The notes below the pieces were generated by a model. It made no database searches, had not been told where the DNA came from, and was given only the letters and a program-made list of their open reading frames with translations. From Labedella populi (GTDB taxonomy: Bacteria; Actinomycetota; Actinomycetes; Actinomycetales; Microbacteriaceae): DNA of 64,000 nucleotides. Positions 18,730 to 27,973 of the stretch are shown piece after piece. Position 1 is the stretch's first letter. Every line of letters begins with the position of its first letter. The DNA is taken from positions 248,001 to 312,000 of the forward strand of contig NZ_RZNC01000002.1 of the NCBI RefSeq assembly GCF_004078655.1, in the 5' to 3' direction. Made by a program: the position numbers and the translations under genes.

Positions 18730-19856
18730 TGGCGGACTCCGTCTTCTCCTCCCTCCCGGGGGCCGTCCTCCCCGAGTCCGTCGACGACCGGCCCGACGTC
18801 GTCCGCGTCCCCTTCCACTACGGCGACCCGATCCGGGAGCAGCGCGCACTCGAGGGCGGTCGCGCCGTCGTCGACGAATCCGATCTCGGGATCGTGTCGC
18901 TCGCAGGCGACGACCGACTCCAGCTTCTGCACTCCCTCACGTCGCAGGACCTGGCGCGGCTCGCTCCGGGCGCGTCTGCCGAGACGCTCGTCCTGGATCC
19001 TCACGGACGCGTCGAGTACGCCGCACGAGTGCTCGACGACGGCGAGACGACCTGGTTGATCCTCGACCCGGGCTACGCCGCGCCGCTCGCCGCGTGGCTC
19101 GACCGGATGCGCTTCATGCTGCGCGTCGAGGTCACCGATCGCACGTCGGAATACGCGGTCGTGGCGTCGACGCGCGTGATCGACGACCTGCCGGTCGCCG
19201 CCCCGTCGGGTGTGCGCCTCGACTGGCACGACCCGTGGGCCGCCGTCGTCGCGGGCGGCTGGCAGTACGCGGTCTCCGATCATCCCGGCGCGCAGCGCAC
19301 ATGGATCGAGTCGATCGTCGAGCGCGACCGGCTCCCCGAGGTCGTCGCGCTCGTCGACGCCGGCGTTGTCGCCGCCTCGGGGTCACTCGCGGCCGAGGCG
19401 CTCCGCATCGCGGCATGGCGTCCCCGCCAGATCGCCGAGGCGGACGAACGCACGATCCCGCACGAGCTCGACTGGTTGCGCACCGCCGTCCATCTCGAGA
19501 AGGGGTGCTACCGCGGCCAGGAGACGGTCGCGAAGGTCCACAACCTCGGCCACCCGCCGCGCCGGGTCGTCATGCTGCACCTCGACGGGAGCGACGCCGT
19601 GCTTCCGCCCCACGGCGCCGTCGTCACCGCGGAGCGCGACGGAGTGGAGCGCGAGGTCGGTCATGTGACGTCCTCCGCCATCCACCACGACCTCGGGCCC
19701 GTAGCGCTCGCCGTGATCAAGCGGGCCGTGCCGTCCGAGCTCGTCCTGTCGATCCGCGCCGACGACACGGTGGTCGCAGCCGCGCAGCAGACGATCGTGC
19801 CGCAAGGCGCCGGTGCCACGGCCGACGTTGCCCGCTTGCCCCGGCTCGGTCGCTGA
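18729..19856 (+). CDS. ygfZ: YgfZ/GcvT-type folate-binding protein
   Basis: The 375-residue protein has the GcvT-like fold with the YgfZ signature K-G-C-Y-x-G-Q-E (EKGCYRGQETVAKVHNLGHPP, split here as EKGCYRGQETVAK). The Cys in this motif is the functional residue. YgfZ proteins help repair or maintain Fe-S clusters in a folate-dependent way. Other landmarks are LLHSLTSQDLARL near residue 65 and IPHELDWLRTAVHL before the signature. It is translationally coupled to the nitrobindin gene, which suggests a shared role in oxidative or nitrosative stress. Confidence 0.9.
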   Translation: MADSVFSSLPGAVLPESVDDRPDVVRVPFHYGDPIREQRALEGGRAVVDESDLGIVSLAGDDRLQLLHSLTSQDLARLAPGASAETLVLDPHGRVEYAARVLDDGETTWLILDPGYAAPLAAWLDRMRFMLRVEVTDRTSEYAVVASTRVIDDLPVAAPSGVRLDWHDPWAAVVAGGWQYAVSDHPGAQRTWIESIVERDRLPEVVALVDAGVVAASGSLAAEALRIAAWRPRQIAEADERTIPHELDWLRTAVHLEKGCYRGQETVAKVHNLGHPPRRVVMLHLDGSDAVLPPHGAVVTAERDGVEREVGHVTSSAIHHDLGPVALAVIKRAVPSELVLSIRADDTVVAAAQQTIVPQGAGATADVARLPRLGR

Positions 19857-19860
19857 CCCC

Positions 19861-20991
19861 ATGAGGGACCGTCGCGCTCCCACCGGTGAGGGAGCGCATC
19901 CGCGCGGGCGTCGCGCGCGCGTGCGGACCCGCATCACGTCGACGGTCTCGCTCCGCCGAGCGGGCACGTCGCTCCCCGCGATCCTGCAGATCATTCTCGC
20001 GGCGGTCGCGGCATACGTTTTCGCGCGAGAGGTCCTCGGGCACGACGTCCCGCTGCTCGCGGTGACCGTCTCCCTCTCGAGTCTCGGCTTCGTGCGCGAC
20101 GCACGGCCGGCGCGCGTCCTCGAGACCGCGATCGGCATGACGCTCGGCATCGCGGTCGCCGAGGTCATCGTGCTGACCTTTGGTCAGGGAGTGCTGCAGC
20201 TCGCCGTGGTCCTCGCCGTGACGCTCGTCGTCGCACGAGCGCTCTCGCCCGCGGGAGCCTTCGCGATCGCTGCGGCGATCCAGTCGATCCTCGTGGTGCT
20301 CCTGCCCGCTCCCGACGGGGGCCCCTTCATCCGCGTCGTCGACGGGGTCGTCGGTGGTGCGGTGGCGCTGCTCGCGACCGCAGTGATCCCGCGTGACCCC
20401 CGCCGGACCGCCGTGCGGGAGGCGCGAGCGGTCTTCGACGAGTTCCTCGCCGTCACCGCCTCGCTCGTGACGGCCGCGCGGTTCGGGGACCGGACCGAAG
20501 CGGACCGTGCCCTCGCCCGCGCTCGAGGGACGCAGCCGCTCCTCGACGCCTGGACCACATCGCTCGAGTCGGCGCGAGCGATCGTGCGCGTCTCTCCGCT
20601 CGTCAGGCGGCATCGCGGAGAGCTCGAGCGGCAGGCGGCCATGCTCGAGGGGATGGATCTGGCGACGCGGAACCTCCGAGTGATCGCGCGTCGCATCGAC
20701 TACCTCAGTCGAGACGGAAGCCGACGCCCGGGGATCGCCGACGTGCTCGCTCGCGTCGTGACCGCGGTGACGCTGCTGTCCGCGAGCCTCGACGACATCG
20801 AGCAGCTCCCGATCGCGCGCCGTGCGCTCGAGGAACTCGCGCGCCACGTCCGTCCCGAGGAGGTCGTCGGGGCGCGCGAGTCCGTGTCGGAGCAATCCGT
20901 CGTGATCGCGGTCCGGCCCCTCATCGTGGATCTGCTCGTCGCGACGGGGCTTCCGCTCCGGGAGGCGCAGGAACTGCTGCCGCCGACCTGA
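19861..20991 (+). CDS. FUSC-family (aromatic acid exporter-like) membrane protein
   Basis: The 376-residue protein begins four bases after ygfZ. A basic N-terminus is followed by about five hydrophobic helices (residues 40-175, including ILQIILAAVAAYVFAREVLG and LAVVLAVTLVVARAL), then a long cytoplasmic helical domain to the end. The layout fits the FUSC_2/ArAE-like family, whose members are thought to export small acids; no substrate can be deduced. It ends 10 bases from a convergent gene without an obvious terminator. Confidence 0.7.
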   Translation: MRDRRAPTGEGAHPRGRRARVRTRITSTVSLRRAGTSLPAILQIILAAVAAYVFAREVLGHDVPLLAVTVSLSSLGFVRDARPARVLETAIGMTLGIAVAEVIVLTFGQGVLQLAVVLAVTLVVARALSPAGAFAIAAAIQSILVVLLPAPDGGPFIRVVDGVVGGAVALLATAVIPRDPRRTAVREARAVFDEFLAVTASLVTAARFGDRTEADRALARARGTQPLLDAWTTSLESARAIVRVSPLVRRHRGELERQAAMLEGMDLATRNLRVIARRIDYLSRDGSRRPGIADVLARVVTAVTLLSASLDDIEQLPIARRALEELARHVRPEEVVGARESVSEQSVVIAVRPLIVDLLVATGLPLREAQELLPPT

Positions 20992-21001
20992 CGAGTGAGG
21001 G

Positions 21002-21829
21002 TCAGGGGAGCCGTGCGCCGTCGACGGGCGCGACGTCGGCCCACGGCACGGTCAACTCCCCGAGTCTCCACCGGTCTCGCCCGCCGATCACGGTGCGACC
21101 CGAGGAGCGCAGTCCGTCGATCGCTGCGACGAACCGCTGCACTGGACCGTAGGTGCCGAGAGGAGCGTTTCGCAGCCACTGTCGGTCGAGCTCCTCCAAC
21201 AGAGCGTGCACCGGCTCGCCGGGGACGTTCCGGTGAATGAGCGCCTTGGGGAGCCGCTCGGCGACGATCGACGGCCGCTCGAGCCCCGTCAGCCGCAGTG
21301 ACAGCGAGAACGTCGCGTGCCCGTCCCGGGGGATCGTCACCCAGCTGGCGATCCGTCCCAGCTCGTCGCACGTGCCCTCCATCAGCGCTCCCGCGGGCGA
21401 GAGGCGCGCGGACATCCGCCGCCATGCGTCCGTCACGTCGGCCTCGTCGTATTGCCGTAGGACGTTGAATGCGCGAATGACGTCGGGCGGCGAGCCGTCG
21501 GGCGTCGGCGTCTCGAACCCGCCGAGACCGATCGTCACTGCGAGGTCCGACGGGAACGACGTCCCGCCGGAACGCACCTCAGCGAGCTGCGCGCGCGCCG
21601 TCGCGACGCGTGCAGGATCGATCTCGAGTCCGTGGACCCTGACGTCGGCACGCGCGCGGCGCAGTCGGGCGGCCAGTTCGAACGCGGTGACCCCGCTCGC
21701 GCCGAAACCGAGGTCGACGACGAGGGGGGCTGCGGCTCGCGTGAACGACCGGTGCCGAGCGATGAAGCGATCGACGCGGCGGAGACGATTCGTGTTGGTC
21801 GTCCCGCGCGTGATCTCCCCGATGGGCAT
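21002..21829 (-). CDS. Class I SAM-dependent methyltransferase-like protein
   Basis: The 275-residue protein carries a Rossmann-type motif I (LVVDLGFGASGVTAFELAAR, roughly residues 37-56) and an acidic end of strand 2 (VHGLEIDPARVATARAQL), as in class I methyltransferases. The motif IV region (DVIRAFNVLRQYDEADVTDAW) is recognisable. The C-terminal half (RLPKALIHRNVPGEPVHALLEELDRQWLRN) is specific to an actinobacterial group without known substrate. It is convergent with the FUSC gene and divergent from gpmA. Confidence 0.75.
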   Translation of the reverse strand: MPIGEITRGTTNTNRLRRVDRFIARHRSFTRAAAPLVVDLGFGASGVTAFELAARLRRARADVRVHGLEIDPARVATARAQLAEVRSGGTSFPSDLAVTIGLGGFETPTPDGSPPDVIRAFNVLRQYDEADVTDAWRRMSARLSPAGALMEGTCDELGRIASWVTIPRDGHATFSLSLRLTGLERPSIVAERLPKALIHRNVPGEPVHALLEELDRQWLRNAPLGTYGPVQRFVAAIDGLRSSGRTVIGGRDRWRLGELTVPWADVAPVDGARLP

Positions 21830-21907
21830 GTGCCCATTCTCTCAGGCCGCCGACCGGAGCCGCTCTACGGGCGCGATTCCCGAGGCCTCCACCGCTAGGC
21901 TTGAGCC

Positions 21908-22657
21908 ATGTCTGAGCCCTACACCCTCGTGCTGCTGCGGCACGGTAACAGCGACTGGAACCAGAAGAACCTCTTCACGGGATGGGTCGACGTCCGCTTG
22001 AGCGACCAGGGCGTCGCCGAGGCGAAGCGCGCCGGCGACCTGCTCGTCGAGGCGGGCATCGAGGCCGACGTTCTCTACACGTCCGTGCTCACCCGCGCGA
22101 TCCAGACGGCCAACCTCGCGCTCGAGGTCGCCGACCGGCTCTGGATCCCCGTGAAGCGCTCATGGCGCCTCAACGAGCGTCACTACGGTGCACTGCAGGG
22201 CAAGGACAAGGCCCAAACCCTCGCCGAGTACGGCCAGGAGCAGTTCATGACGTGGCGTCGCTCGTTCGACGTCCCACCGCCCCCGATCGCCGGCGATGAC
22301 GAGTACTCCCAGGCGAACGACCCGCGCTACGTCGGCATCGACGGCGAGGTCCCGGCGACGGAGTGCCTGAAGGATGTCATCGCCCGCATGCTGCCGTACT
22401 GGGAGTCCGACATCACCGTCGATCTCGCGGCCGGCAAGACCGTGCTCGTCACGGCTCACGGCAACTCGCTGCGTGCGCTCGTCAAGCACCTCGACGACAT
22501 CTCGGACGATGAGATCTCCGAGCTCAACATCCCCACGGGCATCCCGCTCGTCTACACGCTCGACGCCGACTTCCGTCCCATCGGCGCCGGCCGATACCTC
22601 GACCCGGAGGCCGCCGCCGCCGGCGCCGCGGCCGTCGCCGCCCAGGGCAAGAAGTAG
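21908..22657 (+). CDS. gpmA: 2,3-bisphosphoglycerate-dependent phosphoglycerate mutase
   Basis: The 249-residue glycolytic enzyme interconverts 3- and 2-phosphoglycerate. Motifs: [19 protein letters not shown] with the phosphorylated His, [36 protein letters not shown], and [16 protein letters not shown] with the second catalytic His. Length is typical. An Ala-rich C-terminal tail follows. It neighbours phoU and senX3-regX3, as in mycobacteria, and ends in a strong terminator shared with phoU. Confidence 0.97.
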   Translation: MSEPYTLVLLRHGNSDWNQKNLFTGWVDVRLSDQGVAEAKRAGDLLVEAGIEADVLYTSVLTRAIQTANLALEVADRLWIPVKRSWRLNERHYGALQGKDKAQTLAEYGQEQFMTWRRSFDVPPPPIAGDDEYSQANDPRYVGIDGEVPATECLKDVIARMLPYWESDITVDLAAGKTVLVTAHGNSLRALVKHLDDISDDEISELNIPTGIPLVYTLDADFRPIGAGRYLDPEAAAAGAAAVAAQGKK

Positions 22658-22676
22658 CCGCTCCCACAACGCGAAA

Positions 22677-22726
22677 GTGCGGGCTTCGGTCCCTCATCCC
22701 ATCGGGGAGAGGACCGAAGCCCGCAC
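22677..22726. terminator. Bidirectional terminator between gpmA and phoU
   Basis: GTGCGGGCTTCGGTCC and GGACCGAAGCCCGCAC form a 16-bp perfect stem with an 18-base loop, between two convergent stops. Confidence 0.8.
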
Positions 22727-22741
22727 GTGTGGTCTGACGTG

Positions 22742-23410
22742 TCAGGCGTGCGTCGGTGCCGTGCTCTCCGGAGCCCAATCGCCAGTCGCGAGGTATTGCA
22801 CCTTCTTGGCGATCGACACGGCGTGGTCGGCGAATCGCTCGTGGTAGCGCGACGCGAGCGTGGCGTCGACCGTCGCGGCGGTCTCGCCCTTCCACGTCTC
22901 GCCGAGCACCTTGTCGAAGACGCTCAAGTGCAGGTCGTCGATGAGGTCGTCCTCGTCGCGGATCTCCTCGGCGATGCGGGTGTCCTCCGTGCGCAGGAGC
23001 TCCGCGAGCTTGCGTGCGATCTCCACGTCGAGCCGGCCCATCTCGGCGAAGGTCGAGCGGAGACCGCGCGGAACGGCGCGCTCCGGGAAACGGGAACGGG
23101 CGAGCTGGGCGATGTGCTCGGCCATGTCTCCCATGCGCTCGAGGGACGCACTGATGCGCAGCGCGCTCACGACGATCCGGAGGTCGCGGGCCACCGGCTG
23201 CTGACGAGCGAGGATCGTGATGGCGAGCTCGTCGAGCTCGACCGTCAGGCCGTCGATGCGGCTGTCGTTCTCGATGACCTCTTCGGCTCGCGCGACGTCG
23301 GACTCGTTGAAGGCGTGGACGGCGCCTTCGATCGAGATGGCCACGAGCTCCGCGATCTCGACGAGGCGGTGCTGGACTTCGTGCAGCTCCTGCTGGAACA
23401 CTTCGCGCAT
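22742..23410 (-). CDS. phoU: Phosphate signalling protein PhoU
   Basis: The 222-residue all-helical protein contains two PhoU repeats, each a three-helix bundle with the metal-binding E(D)xxxD motifs (VIENDSRIDGLTVELDELAI and IRDEDDLIDDLHLSVFDKVL). Also typical are RQQPVARDLRIVVSALRISASLERMGDMAEHIA, split as RDLRIVVSALR and ERMGDMAEHIA. PhoU links PstSCAB activity to the sensor kinase and holds the Pho regulon off when phosphate is plentiful. The upstream sequence lacks a clear ribosome site. A PHO-box-like array oriented toward phoU lies 84-112 bases before the start. Confidence 0.95.
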   Translation of the reverse strand: MREVFQQELHEVQHRLVEIAELVAISIEGAVHAFNESDVARAEEVIENDSRIDGLTVELDELAITILARQQPVARDLRIVVSALRISASLERMGDMAEHIAQLARSRFPERAVPRGLRSTFAEMGRLDVEIARKLAELLRTEDTRIAEEIRDEDDLIDDLHLSVFDKVLGETWKGETAATVDATLASRYHERFADHAVSIAKKVQYLATGDWAPESTAPTHA

Positions 23411-23493
23411 TAAAAGGATCACTCTCTCGTTCGGGTGCGGGCGCTGACGCTCGAATCGTCGGCCACGCCGTCGTCTCAACGATGCCGTCGGAA

Positions 23494-23522
23494 GGTTAAC
23501 GGACGGTGCCGGGACGATGAAC
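23494..23522 (-). promoter_or_regulatory. PHO-box-like triple repeat between phoU and senX3
   Basis: On the minus strand GTTCATC-GTCC, CGGCACC-GTCC and GTTAACC-TTCC follow each other with an 11-bp period. The first and third match GTTCACC at 6 and 5 of 7 positions; the middle one is degenerate. The position in the divergent promoter region suggests feedback by RegX3. Confidence 0.6.
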
Positions 23523-23595
23523 ACTCCAGGACGGCCCTCGCAATTCCGGGGGCCGTGGTCCGACCGCCGTCTCGGCGTGCCTCTAATCTAGTCTC

Positions 23596-24765
23596 ATGGA
23601 GTCCCCCTGGGTGGTGCTCGCCGCAGTGGCTCTGGGAGCCCTCATGGGCGCAGCCTTCACGAGCTTCGTGTACCTGGCGTTCCGCCGGAGTGAACGCGTT
23701 GCGAACGTCGCATCACCGAAAGTCCCCGACGGGGTCGACCAGATCCTCGATGCTCTCGAGAGCGCGGGCATCGTGCTCGATCCCTCGGCCAACGTCGTGA
23801 AGGCGTCTCCGGGCGCCGTCGCGATGGGCCTCGTCCGTGGTGGCGTGCTCGTCCACGAGGAGATCGATCGTCTGGCGATCTCCGTCCGATCGACGGGGGA
23901 GCGGGCCGTCGTCGAGCTCGAACTCGGCAAGGGGCGGTTCGGCGAGGCGAACGCGACCATCCGGGTTCGAGCGGCTCGACTCGGGACCCGGTTCATCCTC
24001 GTCCTCGCGGAGGACATCACGGAGGCGAAGCGACTCGACGAGGTGCGCCGCGACTTCATCGCCAACATCAGTCATGAGCTCAAGACGCCGATCGGCGCCG
24101 TCGGGCTGCTCGCCGAGGCGTTGCAGTCCGCCGCGGACGATCCCGACCAGGTCCGCCGTTTCGCGACGAAGATGAGCGCGGAGGCGGCGCGGCTCGCGAA
24201 GATCACCGCCGAGATCATCGAGTTGTCCCGTCTGCAGGCAGCCGACGCCCTGGCCCGGCCCGAACTCATCGACGTCGATCACATCCTCGCGGCCGCCATC
24301 GACCAGAGCAGGGTCCTCGCGGAGTCGTCGGGGATCGAACTCGTCGGTGCGCGTGCGAAGGGTCTCGCCGTGTACGGCGACGAGCCGTTGCTCATCGTCG
24401 CGGTGCACAACCTGATCACCAACGCGATCGCGTACTCGTCGCCGGGCGGGCGCGTCGGCGTGGGGGCTCGCGGTGTCGATGGCGCCGTCGAGATCGCGGT
24501 CACCGATCAGGGCATCGGTATCGCCGACGAGGACAAGGAGCGGGTCTTCGAGCGGTTCTTCCGCGTCGACGAGGCGCGATCGCGGCGCACCGGCGGCACG
24601 GGCCTCGGTCTCGCGATCGTCAAGCACACCGTCCAGAACCACGGGGGCGAGGTGAAGGTGTGGTCGCAGCTCGGTCGCGGATCGACTTTCACCATCCGCC
24701 TGCCGCAAGCCCCGCAGGAGCCCACCGTCTCCGGCGGACGATCCAAGAGAAAGGTGTCGCGATGA
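23596..24765 (+). CDS. senX3: Phosphate-sensing histidine kinase SenX3
   Basis: The 389-residue kinase has one membrane helix near residues 5-28, a PAS-like segment (about 45-145, DGVDQILDALESAGIVLD), the dimerisation box with phospho-acceptor His160 (FIANISHELKTPIGAVGLLAE), and an ATPase domain with N box (AVHNLITNAIAYS), G1 (VTDQGIGI), F box and G2 (TGGTGLGLAIVKH). SenX3 phosphorylates RegX3 when phosphate is low. Its stop overlaps the regX3 ATG by four bases. PhoU, pstSCAB and PHO boxes in the same window support the assignment. Confidence 0.94.
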   Translation: MESPWVVLAAVALGALMGAAFTSFVYLAFRRSERVANVASPKVPDGVDQILDALESAGIVLDPSANVVKASPGAVAMGLVRGGVLVHEEIDRLAISVRSTGERAVVELELGKGRFGEANATIRVRAARLGTRFILVLAEDITEAKRLDEVRRDFIANISHELKTPIGAVGLLAEALQSAADDPDQVRRFATKMSAEAARLAKITAEIIELSRLQAADALARPELIDVDHILAAAIDQSRVLAESSGIELVGARAKGLAVYGDEPLLIVAVHNLITNAIAYSSPGGRVGVGARGVDGAVEIAVTDQGIGIADEDKERVFERFFRVDEARSRRTGGTGLGLAIVKHTVQNHGGEVKVWSQLGRGSTFTIRLPQAPQEPTVSGGRSKRKVSR

Positions 24766-25442
24766 CCAGCATCCTGCTCGTCGAGGACGAAGAATCCCTC
24801 AGCGAACCCCTGGCGTATCTGCTCGGCCGCGAGGGCTACGAGGTGCGGGTGGCGGCGGACGGCCCGACGGCGGTCGACGAGTTCGTCACGCACGGTGCGG
24901 ACCTCGTGCTCCTCGACCTCATGCTTCCCGGCATCCCGGGCACGGAGGTGTGCCGGCAGATCCGCGCGGTCTCGTCGGTCCCGATCATCATGCTGACCGC
25001 CAAGGACTCCGAAGTGGACATCGTCGTGGGTCTCGAGCTCGGAGCGGACGACTACGTCACGAAGCCGTACTCGACGCGGGAACTGCTGGCGCGGGTGCGC
25101 GCCGTGCTCCGTCGGCGTGGTCCCGACATCGACGAAACCGAGTCCGTCCTCGAGGCGGGGAGTGTCCAGATGGACGTCGACCGGCACACCGTGACCGTCC
25201 GTGGTCAGGAGGTCTCGATGCCGCTCAAGGAGTTCGAACTCCTCGAGCTCCTGCTTCGCAACGCCGGCCGCGTGCTCACTCGTGGTCAACTCATCGATCG
25301 CGTCTGGGGGAGCGACTACTTCGGCGACACGAAGACCCTCGACGTGCACATCAAGCGCATCCGCTCGCGCATCGAGGAGACGCCCTCCGAGCCGGTCATG
25401 CTCGTCACGGTGCGTGGGTTGGGCTACCGCTTCGAGCCCTGA
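24762..25442 (+). CDS. regX3: Phosphate response regulator RegX3
   Basis: The 226-residue OmpR-family regulator has a canonical receiver (VEDEE acidic pocket, phospho-acceptor Asp52 in LVLLDLMLPG, TAKD and TKPYS with the conserved Lys) and a winged-helix DNA-binding domain (MPLKEFELLELLLRNAGR, LTRGQLIDRVWGSDYFGD, LDVHIKRIRSRIE, VRGLGYRFEP). Phosphorylated RegX3 should bind the GTTCACC-type boxes at pstS and phoU. It is coupled to senX3 by ATGA overlap. Confidence 0.95.
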   Translation: MTSILLVEDEESLSEPLAYLLGREGYEVRVAADGPTAVDEFVTHGADLVLLDLMLPGIPGTEVCRQIRAVSSVPIIMLTAKDSEVDIVVGLELGADDYVTKPYSTRELLARVRAVLRRRGPDIDETESVLEAGSVQMDVDRHTVTVRGQEVSMPLKEFELLELLLRNAGRVLTRGQLIDRVWGSDYFGDTKTLDVHIKRIRSRIEETPSEPVMLVTVRGLGYRFEP

Positions 25443-25466
25443 TCGGGACGGGCCCGGGAACGACGA

Positions 25467-25502
25467 CGGGGATGGTATGCGTGAAGACGCGCACCATCCC
25501 CG
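25467..25502. terminator. Hairpin between convergent regX3 and lpqE-like genes
   Basis: CGGGGATGGT pairs with ACCATCCCCG around a 16-base loop; there is no T-tract on either strand. Confidence 0.55.
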
Positions 25503-25520
25503 CCGTGTGATGAGGGCCGA

Positions 25521-26015
25521 CTACTCCGAGGGTGCGGGCGACGGGGTGAGCGTCGCGTACTCCGAGAAGGTGTCCTGATCGAGGACCGGAACCGCGGCCT
25601 CGTCACCCTCCTCGCGCCCGTAGGTGAAGAACACGGGGACGACTGCGCCCGGCTCGACGCCGAGCGGGTCGAGCTCGAGTCGCTGTTCGTCACCGGCGCT
25701 GAACGTCGTCGTCGTCCCGCCGTCGACCGTGACCGTGAACTCCTGGCGGTCCTCGCCGGATCCCACCTGGATCGAGACGACGTGGGCCGAGTCGCCCTTG
25801 TTGATGACGGTCGCGAGCAGGAAGCCGGTGTCCTCGCCGTCGGCGAAGACGATCGCGTTGCGCACGGCGATGTCGCCGACGGTCGCGCTCACGCCGTCGC
25901 TCGGGTCGTAGACCTTGAGCGTCGCCTGCGGGGCGAAGAGGTTGCACGACGTGGTGCCGAGGGCGACGGCCGCCGCGAGGACGATCGACGCGACGACGCG
26001 GGCGCGAGTTCTCAC
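25521..26015 (-). CDS. LpqE-like lipoprotein
   Basis: The 164-residue lipoprotein starts at GTG with GGAGG eight bases upstream. The signal sequence ends in a lipobox at Cys24 (G-T-T-S-C). The mature part is a beta-rich domain (VRNAIVFADGEDTGFLLATV, INKGDSAHVVSIQVG, DGGTTTTFSAGDEQRLEL) with a Pro/Ser tail. In mycobacteria the lipoprotein LpqE is encoded divergently from carD, the same arrangement as here, and the family may act as an extracytoplasmic copper- or metal-handling chaperone by resemblance to PCu(A)C proteins; that role is only an inference. Confidence 0.7.
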   Translation of the reverse strand: MRTRARVVASIVLAAAVALGTTSCNLFAPQATLKVYDPSDGVSATVGDIAVRNAIVFADGEDTGFLLATVINKGDSAHVVSIQVGSGEDRQEFTVTVDGGTTTTFSAGDEQRLELDPLGVEPGAVVPVFFTYGREEGDEAAVPVLDQDTFSEYATLTPSPAPSE

Positions 26016-26143
26016 AGGGGGCCTCCAGCGGAAGGGACGCAGCGCGGGACGGGCCGGCGCGCTGCAGGATCGGTTCTGGACACAGCCTACCGTCGCCGCG
26101 CGGCGACGGCGGTTAGGCGGACCTTACCCCGAGGCGCCTGTGG

Positions 26144-26149
26144 TATCCT
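26144..26149 (+). promoter_or_regulatory. carD promoter -10
   Basis: TATCCT lies 27 bases before the carD ATG; a CTTACC-like -35 stands at about 26123-26128. CarD promoters are autoregulated in mycobacteria. Confidence 0.5.
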
Positions 26150-26175
26150 GGTAGACGCTGAAGGGATACTATTCC

Positions 26176-26658
26176 ATGCTTTTTGAGGTTGGCGAAACCG
26201 TCGTTTACCCCCACCACGGAGCCGCGACGATCGCGGAAGTGAAGACTCGGGTCATCAAGGGCGAGGAGAAGCTCTATCTGAAGCTCCACGTCACGCAGGG
26301 TGACCTCGTCATCGAGGTTCCGGCCGAGAACGTCGACCTCGTCGGCGTGCGAGACGTCATCGGCAAGGAGGGTCTCGAGCGCGTCTTCGACGTGCTGCGG
26401 GCGCCGTTCACCGAGGAGCCCACGAACTGGTCGAGGCGCTACAAGGCGAACCTCGAGAAGCTCGCGTCCGGCGATGTCATCAAGGTGAGCGAGGTCGTGC
26501 GTGACCTGTGGCGCCGCGACCAGGATCGCGGGTTGTCCGCGGGCGAGAAGCGCATGCTCGCGAAGGCGCGGCAGATCCTCGTGTCGGAGCTCGCTCTCGC
26601 GGAGAAGACCGACGAAGAGAAGGCCTCGACCGTTCTCGACGAGGTCCTCGCCTCCTGA
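26176..26658 (+). CDS. carD: RNA polymerase-binding transcription factor CarD
   Basis: The 160-residue protein has the N-terminal RNA polymerase interaction domain ([20 protein letters not shown] to about residue 60, a Tudor-like RID related to Mfd) and a C-terminal helical DNA-binding domain including the conserved Trp region ([17 protein letters not shown] and [21 protein letters not shown]). CarD stabilises open complexes and controls rRNA transcription. It is followed by a TTCG-loop hairpin and then ispDF, cysS and rlmB on the same strand, the conserved actinobacterial order. Confidence 0.97.
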   Translation: MLFEVGETVVYPHHGAATIAEVKTRVIKGEEKLYLKLHVTQGDLVIEVPAENVDLVGVRDVIGKEGLERVFDVLRAPFTEEPTNWSRRYKANLEKLASGDVIKVSEVVRDLWRRDQDRGLSAGEKRMLAKARQILVSELALAEKTDEEKASTVLDEVLAS

Positions 26659-26665
26659 CCTCCTC

Positions 26666-26691
26666 ATCGCCGCCGGTTCGCCGGCGGCGAT
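26666..26691 (+). terminator. Hairpin after carD
   Basis: ATCGCCGCCGG and CCGGCGGCGAT form an 11-bp perfect stem with a TTCG tetraloop, eight bases after the carD stop; only a short GTTTA follows. Confidence 0.65.
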
Positions 26692-26785
26692 GGCGTTTAA
26701 CCGGTCACATCGTGCGGTCGTGCCCGGCTCGGCGAGGCCCGGCCTCTGGGGATGGCCGGACCCGGCGCGCGAGTACTGTCGGACC

Positions 26786-27964
26786 ATGAGCTTCGAGCCG
26801 GATATCGCCGTCGTCATCGTCGCCGCGGGAGACGGCACGCGCCTCGCCGCCGGGCGTCCCAAGGCTCTCGTCCCGCTCGCCGGGCCGACGATCCTCGAAC
26901 GGGCCCTGCACGGCGTCTTGTCACTCCCTCGCCCCGCGCAGATCGTGGTCGTGGCGCCACCGGCGCATGTGGGGGAGACGCGGGAGAGCGCCGAACGTGC
27001 CGTCGGCGCGGCGATCGACGCGCTCGTGGTCGTCGCCGGTGGAGGGTCGCGGACGGCCTCGGTGCGCGCCGGGCTCGAGGCGCTGCTGCCGAGTGTCGCG
27101 ACGGTGCTCGTGCACGATGCGGCCCGGCCACTCACTCCCGTGTCCCTGATCCAATCCGTCGTCGAGGCGGTGGAAGCGACGGGCGACGCCGTCATCCCGG
27201 GGCTCCCGGTGGTCGACACCATGAAGGACGTGAGCGGTGACGACCTCGTACTCGGCACCGTCGATCGCGACCGCCTCCGCTCCGTCCAGACCCCGCAGGG
27301 GTTCCCGCGCGGCCTGCTCGAACGCGCCTATGCCGACGACGTGGCCGAACGCACCGACGACGCGGCGACGGTCGCGGCCGTCGGGGGTGCCGTTCGCATC
27401 GTGTCGGGCGACGAGCGGGCGTTCAAGATCACCACGCCGTGGGACCTCCGCCGCGCCGAGCTGCTGCTCGGTGCCGCCGGGACGCGGACGGGAGTCGGGG
27501 TCGACGTCCACGCCGTCGGGAACGGGGGGACCCTGCGGCTTGCGGGACTCGAGTGGCCGGGCGAACCCGCGCTCTCGGGCCACAGCGACGGGGACGCCGT
27601 CGCGCACGCAGTGGTCGATGCCCTTCTCGGGGCCGCCGGGCTCGGAGACATCGGCGCGATGTTCGGCACCGACGATCCGGCGCTCGCCGGTGCGGACGGC
27701 GGCGTTTTCGTGCGGGGTGCCGTCGACGCCCTCGGACGGGCGGGGTTCGCGCCGGTGAACGTCTCCGTGCAGCTCATCGGCAATCGCCCGCGATTCGCGA
27801 GCCGCCGTACCGAAGCCGAACGCGCGATGTCCGCCATGGTCGGTGCGCCCGTCAGCATCACGGCCACGACGACGGACGGACTCGGCTTCACCGGTCGTGG
27901 TGAGGGCGTCATGGCGATCGCGTCGGCGCTCGTCCGATCACAGCGCGGCGGCGTCCTCGAATAG
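26786..27964 (+). CDS. ispDF: Bifunctional IspD/IspF of the MEP isoprenoid pathway
   Basis: The 392-residue protein joins two enzymes. Residues 1 to about 230 are IspD (2-C-methyl-D-erythritol 4-phosphate cytidylyltransferase): [45 protein letters not shown] and EDD-like TDDAATV. Residues about 232-392 are IspF (2,4-cyclodiphosphate synthase): [45 protein letters not shown] and [15 protein letters not shown]. All key motifs are present in both halves. In many actinobacteria these are separate neighbouring genes; here they are fused. cysS follows after nine bases. Confidence 0.95.
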   Translation: MSFEPDIAVVIVAAGDGTRLAAGRPKALVPLAGPTILERALHGVLSLPRPAQIVVVAPPAHVGETRESAERAVGAAIDALVVVAGGGSRTASVRAGLEALLPSVATVLVHDAARPLTPVSLIQSVVEAVEATGDAVIPGLPVVDTMKDVSGDDLVLGTVDRDRLRSVQTPQGFPRGLLERAYADDVAERTDDAATVAAVGGAVRIVSGDERAFKITTPWDLRRAELLLGAAGTRTGVGVDVHAVGNGGTLRLAGLEWPGEPALSGHSDGDAVAHAVVDALLGAAGLGDIGAMFGTDDPALAGADGGVFVRGAVDALGRAGFAPVNVSVQLIGNRPRFASRRTEAERAMSAMVGAPVSITATTTDGLGFTGRGEGVMAIASALVRSQRGGVLE

Positions 27965-27973
27965 GCTGGGGTC

